Below are positions 13,301-25,300 of a DNA stretch of 48,513 nt, piece by piece; the first letter of the stretch is position 1; each line of letters begins with the position of its first letter. The DNA is from Phoronis australis (taxonomy: Eukaryota; Phoronida; Phoronidae): positions 129,960 through 178,472 of the forward strand of contig NMRA01000710.1 of the NCBI GenBank assembly GCA_002633005.1. The letters run 5' to 3'. The position numbers and the translations under genes were made by a program. The notes under the pieces are model-generated. The model saw nothing but the letters and a program-made list of their open reading frames with translations. It did not search any database and was not told where the DNA came from.

Positions 13301-16300
13301 AAGAAATGCGCTATAAATAAAGCTGAAAACTAATTTACTCACAGAGGTGTTTGTCATCGAGAAGCAAAATGATAGGATAGCTTGGGTTTAACAAAATTTC
13401 AGCCTACCACTCAGACTCGGAATGATCCATCAGTTTCTCTTTGGCTCTCTCCAAATTACAGGCTAACCATTCATAAAATGTTTTAATCTGATCAACCTAA
13501 GTAAAATAAGAAAACCAGATTTTGACTAATTGTCCTTTCTACACGTGATGTTCCAGTACTTGCTTTGTGAGACGATAATCAGAAATTAAAAAAGCTTATT
13601 CCAGAGCTGTAATTTTATTTCCGGAGAATTGTTTGACCCTGACGTCTTCAGTTTTGGTGGATTCGGGACATCAAATATTGTTCGGTCACTGCAGTCAATA
13701 CCAGCTTGTTCTTCATTCATGAACATGGACTCCTCGAAGTGATGAGAGCATAACTTGCAGTTCTTGGACAAATAGGCTGCATCTCTATTCATAAGGTCAG
13801 CTCCCAGCGCCTGCACCTGAACAGAAATCAATGACTGAGAGACTCAGGAACAACCCTCATACTCACTAGAACACAGAAGTTTGGTAGCCTACACTAAAGT
13901 ACACTTCACTACAGAATTCCTGTCGTACTGTGATTGTGATAGAGACAAAGGGTTCTGGTGTCAACTGAAAAAAACTCTGATTCAAATGTTGATCCACGGA
14001 TATTTTAACAGGGCCGTGCCCCCGCATCAGTCATTGACACATAGAATTAAGTTTTCAATGACGCACTACTTAACTTAATTGGTCCAACTGGCACATTAAA
14101 ATTATGTTGATTTTTTCACCTTTTCGCCGAGACCCACGGATTCTCTAATTTGACTCATGACAGACTTGTGGCCCTGAGGCTGTGATTGTGCCATGGCCGT
14201 GTCACCAGTCATATTACCCATGGCCATGGGCATGGGTATGTTTTCCTAAATTATCCCTGCGATCGTACGGGTGACATTTTGATTTGGAATTCATGGACTG
14301 CAGGTATCCAAAAAGCTGACGATCACATCGTACGTTCATCATAGTCCTTCCGCCGGCAGCCCGGCTGTACTGTAGCGAGTAGGCGTAGCCTACACTGCAG
14401 ACAACAGTGGCAACGGGACTGCGATCGACTTGTCTAACAACCGTGAACAGAACACACAAAATGAGAGACAATGCATCATATTATTGAATAACAGATAATC
14501 CTTTCCTTTCTGGATCCTTAGGAAAGCTAAAATATGACACGTCTAGGGTTTTCGTGGATGAATTCATGCAATTTATCGCACTGCAAAATGCGTCCTTCTC
14601 CATTGTTTTGGCGCTTCCTGGTTGACAGTTGCTTAGTCACCACTTGGCGGCGCTAGTAGTAGCGGTAACAGCGATCTCACAAGTGAACTCTCCTATACTA
14701 CTGCACTCCTTGCTAAGGGTATCAGAGGTCAGACTTTCTGTTGCATCCAGCCAGGGCCAAAAGACCGTGTGCATAAAGAATTTTCGGATTTGTTAACTAA
14801 TTTTGCTGAGCAGTCGCTGGTCGTCTGGAACCGTACCTGGCTTGAACAGAAATAACAAAATGAAAGCGATACAATGAAATTGGTCTTGATTTAAATCAAA
14901 TTTGATAAATATGATAATCCATCAACATTCCATCGAGCAGACAATAGAAATTCATAGTGCAAACTTTCGCGGCTACTCACGGGTTCACAATCTCTAATAT
15001 TAGAATGCACAGGTCACGCGCGGGAGTTGGCATTCCAATGCTAGAGTGCTATGCACACGCATTTCTAACACAAATTCACGAGAGGTCACTCATATTGACA
15101 AGGTGCTCGCAGGCATGTACCAAAAATCGCGGGTAGGCGGTACTTTTCAGCATGTTTTTCGGGACCTGCGTGGGCACAATTATCCCCGAAATTTCCATTT
15201 CGTCCCCGCATAAGGTCATTGTCCTCAGCTGCGCAAAAAGCCCACTAGCAGTAATCCTACAGAAAACTCTACCCGGCAAATGGGGGTAGAAATTAACAGA
15301 CCTGGCAATAGGGGTCTCGGAATGTTAGTACACGCCTGCGGGCGCCTTGTCAATGAGTGACGCGGGGAGATTTTGGTCGAAACAAAAAATAACAATAAAC
15401 TGGTACTGAAGTAATGATTATATCTGGCAAATTTCAGCCGTGTTTGAGTTTTAACTTTATTCCTCATAATTTGTGTCGATTACCGAATCTGTTCTCATTG
15501 TCAAAATAAGCAGCGAGATACCTTAAAGCCTATCTTCAACGATAACACCTGGAAATTTGGTTCCTACAAAGAGCATCGCTCAGAGCCCACTAGTGCTATA
15601 AATTGTCTAATGTAACGAACTTTTTGGTGAATTGGCTTGCTTTTTTCTACGTCACCTCGAGAATCAGCTGCAAATAACACCCGCACGCAATGGTGTTCTA
15701 TTCAGACCTATTAAATACAACCTCACCTTTTGTTGTTTGTACTGGGATCTCGCGGTGACGCAATATGGCGCGAAAAGGCAGCTTCACTTATCATTTGACG
15801 GGCTTACATTTGCGTGATTGAACTCGCGCTTTCTTATTTTACCAAGGCTTTGCTAGGACTATCTGGTTAGCCCAATGCATCTAAAATAATAAAAATTCCG
15901 TTGAAGTTAGGATTTAAGGAGGCCTGGAACGCGATAAACAGGCTCAATTGCAATGTTGAGACTGGTTCTCTACCACTAAAACAGAATTTAGCCTAGCCAT
16001 CTGGTATTTTTAAGATTTCTTCTTAAAGATTTTAATTTCTATTGATATCAAAGCATTTTCTTTTAGTTTCAAAATTTCAAAAAAAGACGATCGGTCAACT
16101 TTCTCGTATAAGCCAAGACACGTCTCCTTATTTGGTATTTCAAGACATAGACGTAGTATATTTCCCTTATATGGAAAATGTGACCTTTAACCTGAAACGA
16201 CTTTAAGCAAGTGACTGAGCCATGCGCGCATTTATCTTGCGTGGGAGGGAAATTAAAAACTGGTAACGACGGAATTTTTTCTTCGCGTGTATTTCGAAAA

Positions 16301-19300
16301 TCGTGAAAATTTGTGTTTTTTTCTGGAAATTTCGTCATATGGGAATGTGAATTGGTACTTTCTTCAGGGATTGTTTAAAACATATTTTTGACGAGCTTTT
16401 AACCTTAACAGTCGTTGATCTATTCACTTTATGTTTGCAGTTCTCCTTAATGTTTTGGAAGGTTGTGCACCAGTATGTAACTAAGAAGTAACTGGACAGT
16501 CCATGTGGCCACGCGCCAAAAAGGTCTTGTCAGCGTCATGCCTTATTAATGTTTTCATACACAATGCTTTTGTTTCAAAAGAAATGCAAAGTAGCGTTAT
16601 ACGTGGTGCTTCAGAAAGAGTGCAATTTTAACTGCAAGGCAACTCCCTTTATTGTGTACATTATGCCTTGATGTTATTTTTCTTTTGCATGTAGTTCAAG
16701 AAAGTCGTGTCTGATGTACTGGTAGATGCGGTGAAAAACTACAAGACGAACCCTGCTAGCAAAAATCTAATGGACGCTGTGCAGACCAACGTACGTAACA
16801 TTTTTAAATTTAGTGTAGAGTGCGCCTTCATCTGCCTCCACCATGGGTTTGGCACGCGAAGACGCACCCCAGCACCAGAGCAAGTTTTGGCAGAAGTTGA
16901 TGCTTGTTTTTTTAAGTTTTGCTTATGTTAGTACTTGTAGTACGTTGCTTACTGGGAGTTAAATGTATGGTAATAATCTACTTTCGATACCAAGGATCGA
17001 CTTTCTAAACTAACGTAGTAGTCTTAGTGGACCCACTTAACTTAGTAATAATAGTGGACCCACATAACTCTGAAATACTAGTACACCCGTATAACTATAC
17101 ATGTTACATGAAATCACCAAAACAGGGTTTAGCATCCTTGTCGTCCTGGGTTTTAACTCCGCTAGTCGAGTATTGGACTTCAACTGATGAGGTCGTGGAT
17201 TGCACTCCTCGTAAAGGCAGACCCCATGTACATTTTTGTCGCAAGCAATGTCACTTTCAACAGCTATTTAAGAAATTCGACCCTTGGTAACCAATGTGTG
17301 TATCGCTGGAAAGTCTGCGACACCTCAGACTTTGCACATGGAACTTAGGGGCCAGTGTCTGTTGACTTCTTTGAGGTACCTTTGAAACAACTCCTTTGAC
17401 TGGAATAGATGTGCGCCTATGAGGCCGACGATGGATGACGGAGACGTTCGGTTGCTGTACTCCGTCGTGACTGTTTGATGTTTTTGGGTTTGCCCCTGTA
17501 TCTACCAACTTCCTTGACAGATTTCCTGAAATCCGGCAAATCGGTTTTTATTAGTGTGACGAATACGCTTCTCGCAATTTGTGCTTCCTAGAGGTCATTT
17601 TATGCGCCCACATATATATGTGGTCGCATATTGCCGTCATCTCTGTCTGGGCGTCCGGCGTCTGTCACCCGGTGTCCGCCGCTGTATCTCCTAAAAAACA
17701 CCTCACAGGATCTTGATGAAATTTGGCAGATGTGTTCCTATGAAGCTGACGACGGACGATGACGAATTTCTGACCTCTCCGACTACCGGTGTGTCCTCTA
17801 GTGTCATTTTCAGAGGTTCTCAACGGATTTTCATAAAATTTGGCAGTTAGGCATCTATTAGTGAGGTAATGCCATCCTCTCTTTTTGGGGGCGGACTCGA
17901 GATACTTTGCGCCACTCGGCGTCTGTCCTTTTTCAACCAAACCGCTCAAGGGATGATTTTGAAAATTAGCATATATGTTCCTATTGTGAAGAGGGCGGCT
18001 AACGACGATTTTCCAATGACGTAGATTACTGTGGCGCCTCCTAGTGGCAGTTTTGTTTGTTTTTGTGCCCATGGCTGTATTTCCTAAACGCTCTACAGGA
18101 TCTTTATTGAATTTTGCTGGTGTATTTATACGAAGTTCACAACAGAGGATTACGACTTTCGGCCAGGTCGGGCTACTGGAGTGCACCCTAGTGGCAATTT
18201 TATTTTTCACGTTTACCTATGTATCTTCAAAGGTCGTCAATGGATTTTCAAAAAATTTGGCATATGGACATCTGTTAGTGAGGTGACGCTATCATCTGGT
18301 TTTCGGTTGTATTCGAGGCATTTTGCTCCAAATTGTGGCCCTTTTACCGTTTTCGAGTCTGTTTTTTGGCATCTGCCCCTCTGTCAACAAAACCGCTCTA
18401 AGGGTGATTCTAGAAATTGGTATGTATGGAATTTCATAAAATTTGGCAGATTTAGCTAGTAGTAAGTTGACCCTATTCTCCGGATTTCGGTTTGATTCGT
18501 GTTATTTTGTGCGATTTAGTGGCCATTTTTTACTGTTTACCTGTCTTGATATTTGCCCCTCTGTCAACCAAACCACTCTAAGGGTGGTTGTGGGAATTGC
18601 CATGTATGTTTCTAATGTGAAGAGGAGGGCAGACGATGATGTTCCGACGACTTTCTCTACTGTGGCACCTCCTTGTGGCAGTTATGTTTTTTGCGCCTAT
18701 AGCCTCTTAGTGGCAATTTCATTTTTTCGTTTTCCTCGGTTTCTCAGAAGTTTCTTAATAGACTTCTATGAAATTTGGTTAATAGCTTTGATGACACCTA
18801 ATTATAAGCTTTTGGATGGATTCGACGTGTTTTACGCCATCTAGTGACCGTTTTTATGTTCCAAATAAACACCCCTAGAAGCACACCGTTTGCGTTGCTT
18901 TCGTGGGCGCATTTCAATGCTCCGCGTTGCTCTTGTTATTATTTCGAATCGTTCGTGTAGTACGGCTGAATTTGCGATTCCTTAAATAACGTTTAACGCC
19001 CTCGTAAAACAAGCAAATTGACTTTTATGTACGTATTTGAGCACCTTTATGAATGATACTAGAGTATCGGTCAAGTCAGTCAAAGAGACTTGATGCTTGC
19101 ATATTAAATCAACGACACCTGACAAAACTGACAAGCGTCCCAACCACTCGGCAACTAGGCAAATACCCGTTAGCTAAAGGTTAAAGGAAGCTACTAAAAT
19201 GATTCACCGAAAGTGATTCCCTTATTTTGAGCACGCTGCTGCATCATTTGCAGTCCCAGATTATTGATAATGGTTAATCAGAAAGGACATTTCTCGTTGT

Positions 19301-22300
19301 TTTTTTTCTGTTACGGCCTACATTCGACATAGGGAAATCAGTATGTAAGGAAACCTTCCAGTATTTCACCTCTGCACTTACCGTCCCTTTGAGAGAGCCA
19401 TCGCGTTAAAAACACGCTTTTATGAAGGTAGCGCGGGACCAGCTTCCTTTGTCAGCAAGATCCGCATTGAAAATTACATTGTACGCATTCGTGGAGCTTC
19501 TTCTCTGAACCATAATTCCTTTCGACAAACTGACTTGTAAAACCTAAAAATCGTTTATTTCTTAAATTTAACTGGAAAACAGTTTTTAACTCCCTCGAAA
19601 GATACTTAGTATTACACACAGTGCAAAAAGTGAACCTCTATGGACTTCCTGACTGCCAAGGTGCACCCTTTCATAGTGAGTATGACGGTTGATAAGCCAC
19701 GAATCTGGGAGGCATGTCCGAAATACACTCATGTAGCATGAAAAGTGGTCGCATTTCTTGCTATACTGCTTATATAGATTCCATTTCTCATGTTCATTTA
19801 TGCTGGGGGTGTGTTTTTGTAGTGCGCTTACAACGATGTCTTTAAGAACACCTCCTTGGACAATGGAAATACCTTTTTGGCACCTCTTTTGCACAGATTA
19901 TCAAGTAAATTCAACGAACATTGCAAATAGGTGATGCCTTGTTCCCACCCACGCTACTAGCGATCTTAACGTTGAAGTAAATGTGTGGAGTACCTCATGC
20001 AGCTTCGTGTCAGCCTCCAGCCTGCAGTTGACCTCAAGCAAGCCGAAAACATTGTCTGTATTTACTTCCATAATAATTTGGAAAGTCTCGTTGATACTGG
20101 AACAGTGGGGTTATTAATGTATTGCCGCTACGTAGTGGACGTCAATATGGAATTACAAGTACTGTGATTTGACCAATCTGTAACCTTGTAATTGTTGGGG
20201 GTTCAGCCTTGTTAGCTAAGTTTAACGACGTCACTTCTATAACTAATCATTAGCGAGAATAATAATTGAAATCCACTTTGTTTCGAGGCGGCCGTGTGAA
20301 TACCAATGTCAATCATATGTTAATTACGTCGTGAGTGAGTGGAACTATTGAAACCAGGATTCGATTGCATGCCGTGAGAATTTATTGAAATCCCAGTATA
20401 AAAACATCGATAGTTTTTGTGGAACGGGATCTCTGGACCCGGAACAAGGTTACGTTGGTGGTTTTGATGTTCTGACGGATCTGACTACTGCGGTGCTCAA
20501 TTGTGGCGTGTATCTACCTCAATATCATATCCATACCTCGATGGATAGTCCTGAAGTTCCGGACATAACATATTGACGAAAGCATCCCTTTTGCAGATTT
20601 TCTGCCGGGTCTGACCAGTCTTGCGCCCCCAGTGGTAAATAGTCCTTGCGCCCACCTCATCTGCGTGTCCTACTAGCTGGATCTTGGTGAAGTTTTGCAT
20701 GTATACTCCTAAAGGGGAGTGTACAATTGATTTTAGTCTTGAACGGATCCGACCAAGAAGGGAATATTTGAAAAAGTGATTAAATATCTTTATAACTTGA
20801 TTGCTTGCTTTGCACAACGCGAAGTAGTTCCCATATATTGTAATTACACATCGTTGTTCTGTTCTTTTGGTGCAATACCATGGGGATAGTTCAATATGTG
20901 TTAAATGTGTGTGCACATTTAAGAAATTGTACGCTGCACACAAGTCTTGACATACTCGGAGAACTTATACTGTTATGCTGTCATTTCATTTTGCAGATGG
21001 ACTGTTGTGGGTCGAACCTTGGTGTAGGCGATTATGCCTTTCATGCAATAGGAACACCGTCATCCTGTAAACTTGCGAATTACGCAAAAGTTAGTAGAGT
21101 TAAATGTTTTAATGTTAATTTCACGATTTCAGTTTAAGTGTTGTGGTTATAAATTTGGGGCTCTCGATTACGGCTTAACCTACCGCCCGCGCACGTGCAG
21201 GCTCTCTAGAGACGACAAGGTGAGCTTGCACGGACACAATATTAGCAGTGCAGTAAATCACACCACGTAATGATGTAGTGCATGCAAATCTGCCATTAGA
21301 CATTTTTAATCAGTAGATGACGTCTAAAATGCTTATGACTGAATGCGATGAATCTAAAATCACTTGCTTGATAGTTAATATTACCCTAAAACTTGCCTCT
21401 TCAAATCCGGCAAGCTGATAAACATGTATCGTCTATTCCCGCATGCAGGTCAATGTCATTCTACTGTATTCTGAATAATGCGTTATTCCAAAAAGTTTTG
21501 ATAAGTGTGTTGGGGCATGCGCCTAAACGTCACCTACAGACGGAGACAAGTGTCTGGATACAGGTGTGTGTCTTGAATTTTGTCTTTTGTGAGTCTTTTA
21601 TGCGCCCACATATTGATATGTGGGTGCATATTGCCGTTATCTCTGTCTGAGCTTCCGGTGCCCGGGGCGTCCGTCGTGCATCGTCCGCAGCTGTATCTCC
21701 TAAACTCTTCACAGGATGTTGATGAAGTTTGGCAGATGTGTTCTTATGAAGCCGAATGACGACAATTTTGGACGTATCAGACCAACGGTGTGCCACCTAG
21801 GGGCAATTTTAGTTTTTTACGCTGATCCCTTTATCCTCAAAGGCCCTCGATGGATTTTCATGAAATTTAGCACATAGGCATCAGTTAGTGACATGACGCT
21901 ACCCTCCCATTTTCAAGGCACTTCGCGCCACATATTGGCCATTTTTATGTGTCCACCTATGTACATGTGGGTGTGCCGTCATCTCTGTCTGGGCGTCCGG
22001 GGGTCTTGGGTCCGGCGTCCGTGGCTGCAGAATTTTGAAATTTGGCATATGTGTTCCTATGGGGTTGACGACATAGGCCGACGAGTTTCTGACACACCCG
22101 AATACCGCTGTGCTCCCTAGTGGCAATTTTAGTTTTATTCGTTTGCCTCTGTACATGTATCTTCAAAGGTCCTCGACCCCTTTCATGAAATTTGCCACAT
22201 AGGCATCCATTACTGAGGTGACGCCATCCTCTCCTGTTCGGATGGATTCGAGACAATTTTCGCCATCCAGTGGCTATTCTTACCATTTTCAAGTCTGTTT

Positions 22301-25300
22301 TTTGGCGTCTGTCCCTCTAGCAACCAAGTCACTATAAGGATGATTGTAAAAATTGATATGTGTGTTCTTAGAGGACAAACGGTTGACTGTCATTTTCCGA
22401 CTAATTTGACTACTGTGGTGCCTCCTAGTGGCATTTTTTTGGTTTTTGCGCCTATGGCTGTATCTCCTAAATGCTCTACAGGATCTGTATTAAATTAAGG
22501 AAATGTATTTGTATGAATACAGCTTTCCGACAGATCGGACGGCGGGTGTGCCTCCAGTGGCAATTTTAGATTTTTTACGTTGACCTCTGTATCTTCAAAG
22601 GCCCTCGAAGATGTTAGGGAGATATCCATTCATGCTTGGATTGATTCAAGGTATTTTGCGCTAGAGTGCTTAATGGTCATTTTTGTTGTTTTCGAGTCTG
22701 TATTTGGCGTCCGTCCCTCTCTCAACCAAAACCACTCTAAGGATTATTGTGAAAATTGGCAAGTACATGTATGTTAATACTAGTTGAAGAGGACCGTTGA
22801 CGATGATTTTCCGACGACTTCGACTACTTTGGTACCTCCTAGTGGCAGTTTTATTTTTTTGTATCTCCTACAAGGCTAACAATTTTCCGAGGAAACGCGG
22901 ATTTCTTTTTTCTCTTAGCCCCGTATTTTTGTTATACTTCCGCGGAAAAAAATCGGATTTGCCATAAAATTATCTCGGCAAATTGGTTTCTCACCGTGGC
23001 GTTGCCCACGGCTCGAAAAGCGGAAACTGCTCTTTATGTTTCGGAGGAACGAAAATTGTAATCGCGGATCACAGGAGCTCGAATTTCCCGATGACTCGTA
23101 TCCGTATACAAGAAACATGCTTTCTTAGTAGTGAGTGACGTCAGAGGCAATCGAGGAACAGATAAATTCAAGCGCTGGGATAGCGTTGTTCATCAATTGC
23201 GTCTACATTTGCTATAAAATCGCGGCTACAATTAGTGCGATTCTGCTGTCAAAAATGCATGGAGCGTGGAGTAGACAGAGTATTTCGTGGAAAAGTGGAT
23301 AAAAGAAACGGTAAATGTCTTCAAAAACAACATAAGTCAAGGTTTGTGCTCTCTAAACTTTGAGAGAGGAACAATTACGGAGTGCGTGAGCGAGTCGCCT
23401 CGGACTACATGTAAGTTCGAGTCGGAGGATCGACTGAAAACGATGAAACACTAGAAATAACAACGCTCTCTGAAAGGAACTTGAACCGTAACCGGTTATT
23501 CGTTGGATTGGAATCGTGGGATGTGATGCTTGGAATTTTGTTTGATCCCACATGCACGCCCGTTGCCGTTGGCTGCTAAGCCCTAGCTAAGGCCTGACCG
23601 CTTTGAGTGCAATTTTCTACGTGCCGCCGAAACGGGATACAAAGTGCTATTTTCGTTACTGCAAGTGCGTTTTCCATTGACTTTTTATGTATTTCAATTT
23701 ATGTTGACATTTTTCGTGTTCTATTTTGTGACTCGAGTTTTGCAATTTTAGAGAAGTGATCACGTGACAGATTCTGAATGATCTGATTGGTCTCAGCCAT
23801 TGTTTACAAATTCTGCCAGACTATTTTCAGTGTCCTGATAGAACTTTATTTCTTATGTCACATAGTTTCTTCTACACCAGCGTGACTTATGAACAGTCAA
23901 CTCCTGTAATTACTGTTGAAACTTAAAAGTTTGGCCAACTTAGGATTGTGATTGATACATTCTATAAAGTATGTTGTTTTTGACTTTCATTTTTCCATGC
24001 TAACAGTTGGGGCATGAGCCACAGGTTTTCATCTTGACTTTTTTCCATTTGCATTGGAATTAAAATTTTTGTTGGAATTAAATGTGTATGTATTTCAGGC
24101 TTTCTAGATAATCTATGGATCAATTTTCAATTTCTTTGTAATTTTGTATCGTAATCATAAGAATTTAAAATAATTTTATAGGTCTCCCTCAGTGCAGGAA
24201 ATCAAGAATAAGCTCCTGCCACTCAGACGGCAAATTTTTCATCATTATCGTTATTTTAATTAAAAAAAAAATTGTTGCATCAAATTAACTTCATTGTTGT
24301 TGCTGAAGTAGGTACTGCTTAAGATGAGTGCGTTTTGCCGACACGACACAGTAACTTTCGATCTGTTGAGGTATGGTTTAGATTGAAATGTGTATGGATG
24401 GCGGTAAAAATTTCCTTTTTTGTCATGGGTCATTCCATGAGGATCTTTATTAAGTTTAGCACGTGTATTTATATAAAGTTAACTACGAAAGAGGACGACT
24501 TTCAAACGGATGCGATGAACGCTGTGCTCCTTAGTGACAATTTCATTTTTCCGTTTTCCTCTGTTTCTCTGAAGTTCCTTGACGAATTTTCATGAAATTA
24601 TTTTGCGAATAGCTTTCTTTTAAGGAAACGATGAAATTTTCTGGTATTTAGACGGATTCGACATATTTTTGCGCCATCTAGTGGCAATTTTTTACCGTTT
24701 TCTAGTCTGATTTTGGCGTCCGCCCACTGTCAACCAAAACACTCTTAGGATGATTGTAAAAATTAGGTCATATGTTTTTAGCTTGAAGAGGACGGTTGAC
24801 TATGATTTTCCGACTTCAATTACTGTGGCGCCTCCTAGTGTCAGTTTTTTGCGCCCTAAGCTGTATCTCATAACCTCTTTGCAAGATCTTTATTAAATTT
24901 AGTAAGTGTATTTATATGAAGTTAGCAACGGAAGACGACAAATTTCAGATGGATTCAAAAAACTCTCTGCCCCCTAGTGTCAATTTCATTTTTTCGTTTT
25001 CCTCTGTTTCTCTAAAAATCCTTGACGGATTTTCATAAATAGCTTTCTGTTGAAAACGGTGACATTTTCCCTTTTTAATGGATTTTAAGTACTTTGCACC
25101 ACCTAGATACCATTTTATGATAAAAATAAACACCCCTAATAGTACACCGTTTGCAATACATTAGTGGACGCATTTCAACGTTCCGTGTTGTTCTTGTTAT
25201 TGTTTTTACTGTCTTTACTGTTATTTCGCTTTCGCCCTCTATCAACCAAATGACCCCAAGCATGATTGTGAAAATTGTCATATATCTTTTTCGCCCATAG

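Larger units (their letters stand above)
10334..16694 (+). other. Tetraspanin intron 3 (6.4 kb) hosting a nested minus-strand gene
   Basis: Contains a CA microsatellite (11390-11475), a long near-perfect hairpin (11845-11903), a small GC-rich tandem repeat (12410-12590), the nested minus-strand exons (13404-14233) and a hairpin element (14992-15046). I support no gene in 10334-11380 or 15050-16694. The part around 15.0-15.8 kb is richer in CpG than its surroundings. Confidence 0.7.
16791..20996 (+). other. Tetraspanin intron 4
   Basis: Contains a degenerate tRNA-like stretch (17147-17222), pearl/HINE monomers and one complete copy (17370-18940), and another monomer remnant (about 20440-20760). 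In 18941-20430 I see nothing I can support; one minus-strand open frame (19586-19894) has no recognisable domain. Confidence 0.7.

Noticed and set aside
17665-18210. 181-codon minus-strand open frame
   Set aside because: It lies entirely within a pearl/HINE array and repeats the monomer period (KFH-x-x-P motifs), so it is the antisense shadow of a non-coding repeat.
19586-19894. 102-codon minus-strand open frame
   Set aside because: Starts at a GTG, not an ATG, and has upstream stops and no recognised domain; not strong enough for a gene call.
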